NCBI RefSeq assembly: GCF_012844225.1
Contig: NZ_JABAGQ010000002.1
Coordinates: 124,001 to 188,000 of the forward strand
Source of the DNA: Rhodococcus sp. 105337
GTDB lineage: Bacteria > Actinomycetota > Actinomycetes > Mycobacteriales > Mycobacteriaceae
Direction: 5' to 3'
Length of the DNA: 64,000 nt
Shown here: positions 62,931 through 64,000 of the stretch, piece after piece
Layout: each line of letters begins with the position of its first letter
How positions within the stretch are numbered: position 1 is the first letter of the stretch
Translations under genes and position numbers: made by a program
Notes under the pieces: generated by a model
Database searches by the model: none
What the model was told of the DNA's origin: nothing
What the model saw: the letters and a program-made list of their open reading frames with translations, nothing else

Positions 62931-64000
62931 CCAGTGCTGCAGCATCGCATACCGATGCGGTGATCCTGGTGGGCGGCAAGGGCACGCGGCTGCGACCGCT
63001 GACGTTGTCGGCACCGAAGCCCATGCTGCCGACCGCCGGGGTGCCGTTCCTGGTCCACCTTCTTGCACGGATCCGCGAGGCGGGGATCAAGCACGTGGTG
63101 CTCGGCACGTCGTTCAAGGCAGAGGTCTTCGAGGAGCACTTCGCCGACGGCTCGGACTTCGGCCTCGAGATCGAGTACGTGACCGAAACCGAGCCTCTCG
63201 GTACCGGAGGCGGTATCCGCAACGTGCTGCCCAAGCTGCGCGGCGACCACGTGATGGTGTTCAACGGCGACGTGCTCGGAGGCACCGATCTCGGCGCTGT
63301 GCTCGACACCCACGTGCGCAACGAAGCGGACGTGACGATGCATCTGGTGCGCGTCGGCGATCCGCGTGCCTTCGGGTGCGTGCCGACAGACGCCGACGGA
63401 CGGGTGACGGCGTTCCTCGAGAAGACACAGGATCCGCCGACCGACCAGATCAACGCGGGCTGCTACGTCTTTCGGCGGGAGATCATCGAACAGATCCCGG
63501 AGGGCCGGCCGGTGTCGGTCGAGCGGGAGGTCTTCCCGACCTTGCTCACCGAGGGCAAACGCGTCTACGGCCACGTCGATGCCGCCTACTGGCGCGACAT
63601 GGGGACGCCGGAGGACTTCGTGCGCGGTTCCGCCGACCTGGTCCGTGGAATTGCGCCGTCGCCCGCGCTGGACGGGCCCCGCGGCGAGTCGCTGGTGCAC
63701 CCGAGTGCCTCGGTCGGTCCGGGCGCGCTGCTGATCGGCGGCACGGTCGTGGGGCGCGGAGCGGAGATCGGCGCCGGCGCGCGCCTCGACGGTGCGGTGA
63801 TCTTCGACGGCGCCCGGATCGAGGCCGGGGCGGTGATCGAGCGGACCATCATCGGATTCGGTGTGCGCGTGGGTCCACGGGCGTTGATCCGGGACGGCGT
63901 GATCGGCGACGGCGCCGACATCGGAGCCCGGTGTGAATTGTTGCGCGGTGCGCGGGTGTGGCCGGGGGTGCAGCTCCCGGACGGGGGCATCCGGTTCAGC
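62927..64000 (+). CDS. manC: Mannose-1-phosphate guanylyltransferase (3' end cut by window)
   Basis: A nucleotide-sugar pyrophosphorylase, 358 codons to the window edge and probably within a few codons of its stop. The nucleotidyltransferase domain has 'VGGKGTRLRPLTLSAPKPMLP' region (residues 15-35, activator loop and Lys), 'FNGDVLGG' and 'YWRDMGTPEDF'. The C-terminal third is a left-handed beta-helix of hexapeptide repeats ('GALLIGGTVVGRGAEIGAGA'). Makes GDP-mannose for mannosylated lipids and polymers. The ATG overlaps the wbbL stop (ATGA, 62927-62930). Position equals Rv3264c, named manB or manC in different sources. Confidence 0.93.
   Translation, partial: MTSAAASHTDAVILVGGKGTRLRPLTLSAPKPMLPTAGVPFLVHLLARIREAGIKHVVLGTSFKAEVFEEHFADGSDFGLEIEYVTETEPLGTGGGIRNVLPKLRGDHVMVFNGDVLGGTDLGAVLDTHVRNEADVTMHLVRVGDPRAFGCVPTDADGRVTAFLEKTQDPPTDQINAGCYVFRREIIEQIPEGRPVSVEREVFPTLLTEGKRVYGHVDAAYWRDMGTPEDFVRGSADLVRGIAPSPALDGPRGESLVHPSASVGPGALLIGGTVVGRGAEIGAGARLDGAVIFDGARIEAGAVIERTIIGFGVRVGPRALIRDGVIGDGADIGARCELLRGARVWPGVQLPDGGIRFS

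Overview
The window is a GC-rich, gene-dense chromosomal segment from a mycolic-acid actinobacterium, most likely Rhodococcus or a close relative. Three things point this way: acyl-CoA carboxylase subunits AccA3, AccD5 and the actinobacterial epsilon subunit AccE; a cell-wall set (LCP ligase, RmlD, WbbL-type rhamnosyltransferase, mannose-1-phosphate guanylyltransferase); and the gene order. About 25 genes keep the relative order and strand I recall for M. tuberculosis H37Rv from Rv3311 down to Rv3264c, inverted here: upp, pmmB, deoD, amiB1, amiA1, lpdA, glpD2, nei, lhr, pcd, lrpA, lat, accA3, sufE-like, sseA, maf, accE5, accD5, birA, Rv3278c, Rv3277, purK, purE, Rv3268, the Rv3267 LCP protein, rmlD, wbbL1, manB. 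Strain-variable genes sit between these anchors. I saw no rRNA, tRNA, CRISPR array, insertion sequence or prophage. No gap between genes exceeds 300 bases.

Layout. 1-3.4 kb: a conserved hypothetical gene and a four-gene cassette resembling type VII (ESX) secretion accessory genes, including a WXG100-like/NlpC-P60 fusion. 3.5-9.6 kb: nucleobase and sugar-phosphate metabolism (upp, pmmB, deoD), a crotonase and two M20 amidohydrolases. 9.6-14.7 kb: cyclotransferase-like gene, LpdA-type flavoprotein, an autoregulated VOC/MerR pair, and a TetR/hydrolase divergent pair with a clear operator. 14.7-20.4 kb: glycerol use (glpK/glpD divergent) and an MpaB-type oxygenase with a divergent TetR regulator. 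20.4-25.7 kb: DNA repair (nei, lhr). 25.7-30.7 kb: FAD-linked oxidase plus acyl-CoA synthetase, and small conserved proteins. 30.7-34.1 kb: lysine to alpha-aminoadipate catabolism (lat, pcd) with its Lrp regulator. 34.1-36.6 kb: tyrosine phosphatase, VanZ, DUF1707 and MHYT membrane proteins, in the place where sigF lies in M. tuberculosis.

36.8-47.6 kb: the acyl-CoA carboxylase and biotin region. AccA3 (biotinylated alpha subunit), AccD5 (carboxyltransferase), AccE (epsilon) and BirA (the ligase that biotinylates AccA3) work together to supply malonyl/methylmalonyl-CoA. They are interspersed with a free-standing condensation-fold acyltransferase, a SufE/rhodanese pair, a truncated haemoglobin and maf. 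A near-identical 15-base element lies upstream of accA3 and between accD5 and birA. 47.6-58 kb: a PH-domain protein, an OmpR-type two-component system, GtrA, purK-purE, a NarL-type two-component system and a MacB-like ABC exporter. 58-64 kb: a small HExxH protein, a TIGR03089 protein, the LCP ligase and the rmlD-wbbL-manC operon, cut off by the window end.

A recurring signal is a TAnnnT box 6-8 bases before the start codon at about 20 genes. It implies widespread leaderless transcription and was used to choose several starts.
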